A DNA stretch of 5,368 nucleotides from an uncultured Synergistaceae bacterium. GTDB taxonomy: Bacteria > Synergistota > Synergistia > Synergistales > Aminobacteriaceae. Both the position numbers and the translations under genes were made by a program. Under the pieces are notes generated by a model that worked only from the letters and a program-made list of their open reading frames with translations, did not search any database and was not told the origin of the DNA. Positions 5,017 to 5,368 of the stretch are shown here, piece after piece. How positions within the stretch are numbered: the first letter of the stretch is position 1; every line of letters starts with the position of its first letter. The stretch spans positions 1 through 5,368 of the forward strand of contig CALMZW010000413.1 in the NCBI GenBank assembly GCA_937870605.1, written 5' to 3'.

Positions 5017-5368
5017 ATGACAATCCGGAGCAAGCTCATAGGAATGGCGGTTATCGTCCTTGCGGTGATTGCGACGATGGCGGGGGTTACCTACTACCGG
5101 GGCAGCGCGATGATGTTCGATCAGGTCGAAAAATCCGGTCTGGAGATCATCAAAGGCGCAGCCGACTCCGTCAGCGCGGAGTTCAACAAGATCGAGGGCG
5201 TCGTCGCGACGGCCGCGAATTCGGTGCGCTACGCATGGCTCACCCTTGGAGTCTCGGACGAGGAGGGCGTCGAGAAGCTGCTCGCCTCGCTCGTCGAACA
5301 GGCCGCGGACAGCGGCATTTCCGACCTGTACATGGGGCTCGAATCGACCGGCAAGCTCTCGTACGGCA
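5017..5368 (+). CDS. Methyl-accepting chemotaxis protein, N-terminal part (probable dCache sensor)
   Basis: This is 117 residues of a gene that runs off the right edge. MTIRSKLIG is the usual short basic start of chemoreceptors, followed by a transmembrane helix at about 8-27. From residue 35 on, a long helix (KSGLEIIKGAADSVSAEFNKIEGVVATAANSVRYAW) leads into a segment with SDLYMGLESTGKLSYG. This is the pattern of the start of a periplasmic double-Cache ligand-binding domain. The HAMP and signalling domains expected downstream are not in the window, so a Cache-type histidine kinase or diguanylate cyclase is not excluded. AGGAGG at 5001-5006, inside the end of the PAS gene, lies 10 nt before the ATG. 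With a 5-nt gap to the PAS stop codon, translation is probably coupled. Confidence 0.75.
   Translation, partial: MTIRSKLIGMAVIVLAVIATMAGVTYYRGSAMMFDQVEKSGLEIIKGAADSVSAEFNKIEGVVATAANSVRYAWLTLGVSDEEGVEKLLASLVEQAADSGISDLYMGLESTGKLSYG

Overview
The window is GC-rich, protein-coding DNA (well above 50% G+C by eye) from a diderm (Gram-negative-type) bacterium. The minus-strand genes encode envelope proteins with Sec signal peptides, one of them a predicted outer-membrane beta-barrel, and the plus strand starts a chemotaxis receptor gene. I cannot fix the phylum from the sequence. A Synergistota-like or deltaproteobacterial-like lineage would fit the CsgG-type, BcsB-type, Cys-rich PAS and Cache-receptor content, but that is a weak inference. 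No RNA genes, insertion sequences, CRISPR arrays or phage genes were seen.

Layout: two divergent transcription units share a control region at about 4360-4603. The minus-strand unit reads leftward: a CsgG-family periplasmic/outer-membrane protein with an FlgT-like beta domain, a Pro-rich linker and C-terminal TPRs (4359-2890); a BcsB-like cellulose-synthase-regulatory-subunit family protein with a C-terminal membrane anchor (2817-868); a 280-residue predicted outer-membrane beta-barrel (864-22); and possibly the first codons of a fourth gene at the left edge (15-1). Gaps are 72, 3 and 6 nt, so this looks like one operon. Its likely promoter is a perfect extended -10 (TGGTATAAT) at 4441-4433. 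A 6+6 bp inverted repeat lies over the expected -35, and the short leader carries a duplicated sequence that includes the Shine-Dalgarno.

The plus-strand unit holds a small stand-alone PAS protein with a three-cysteine motif (about 4604-5011), followed 5 nt later by a methyl-accepting chemotaxis protein that runs off the right edge (5017-5368).

Working hypothesis: the minus-strand operon is a non-standard exopolysaccharide or surface-polymer export module. The BcsB-like protein would handle polymer in the periplasm. The CsgG-TPR protein and the separate barrel might supply the TPR and outer-membrane functions that BcsC combines in one chain in classical cellulose systems. No glycosyltransferase is visible; it would have to lie to the left of the window or elsewhere. 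The PAS/chemoreceptor pair is a sensory unit, and any link to the export operon is only by position.
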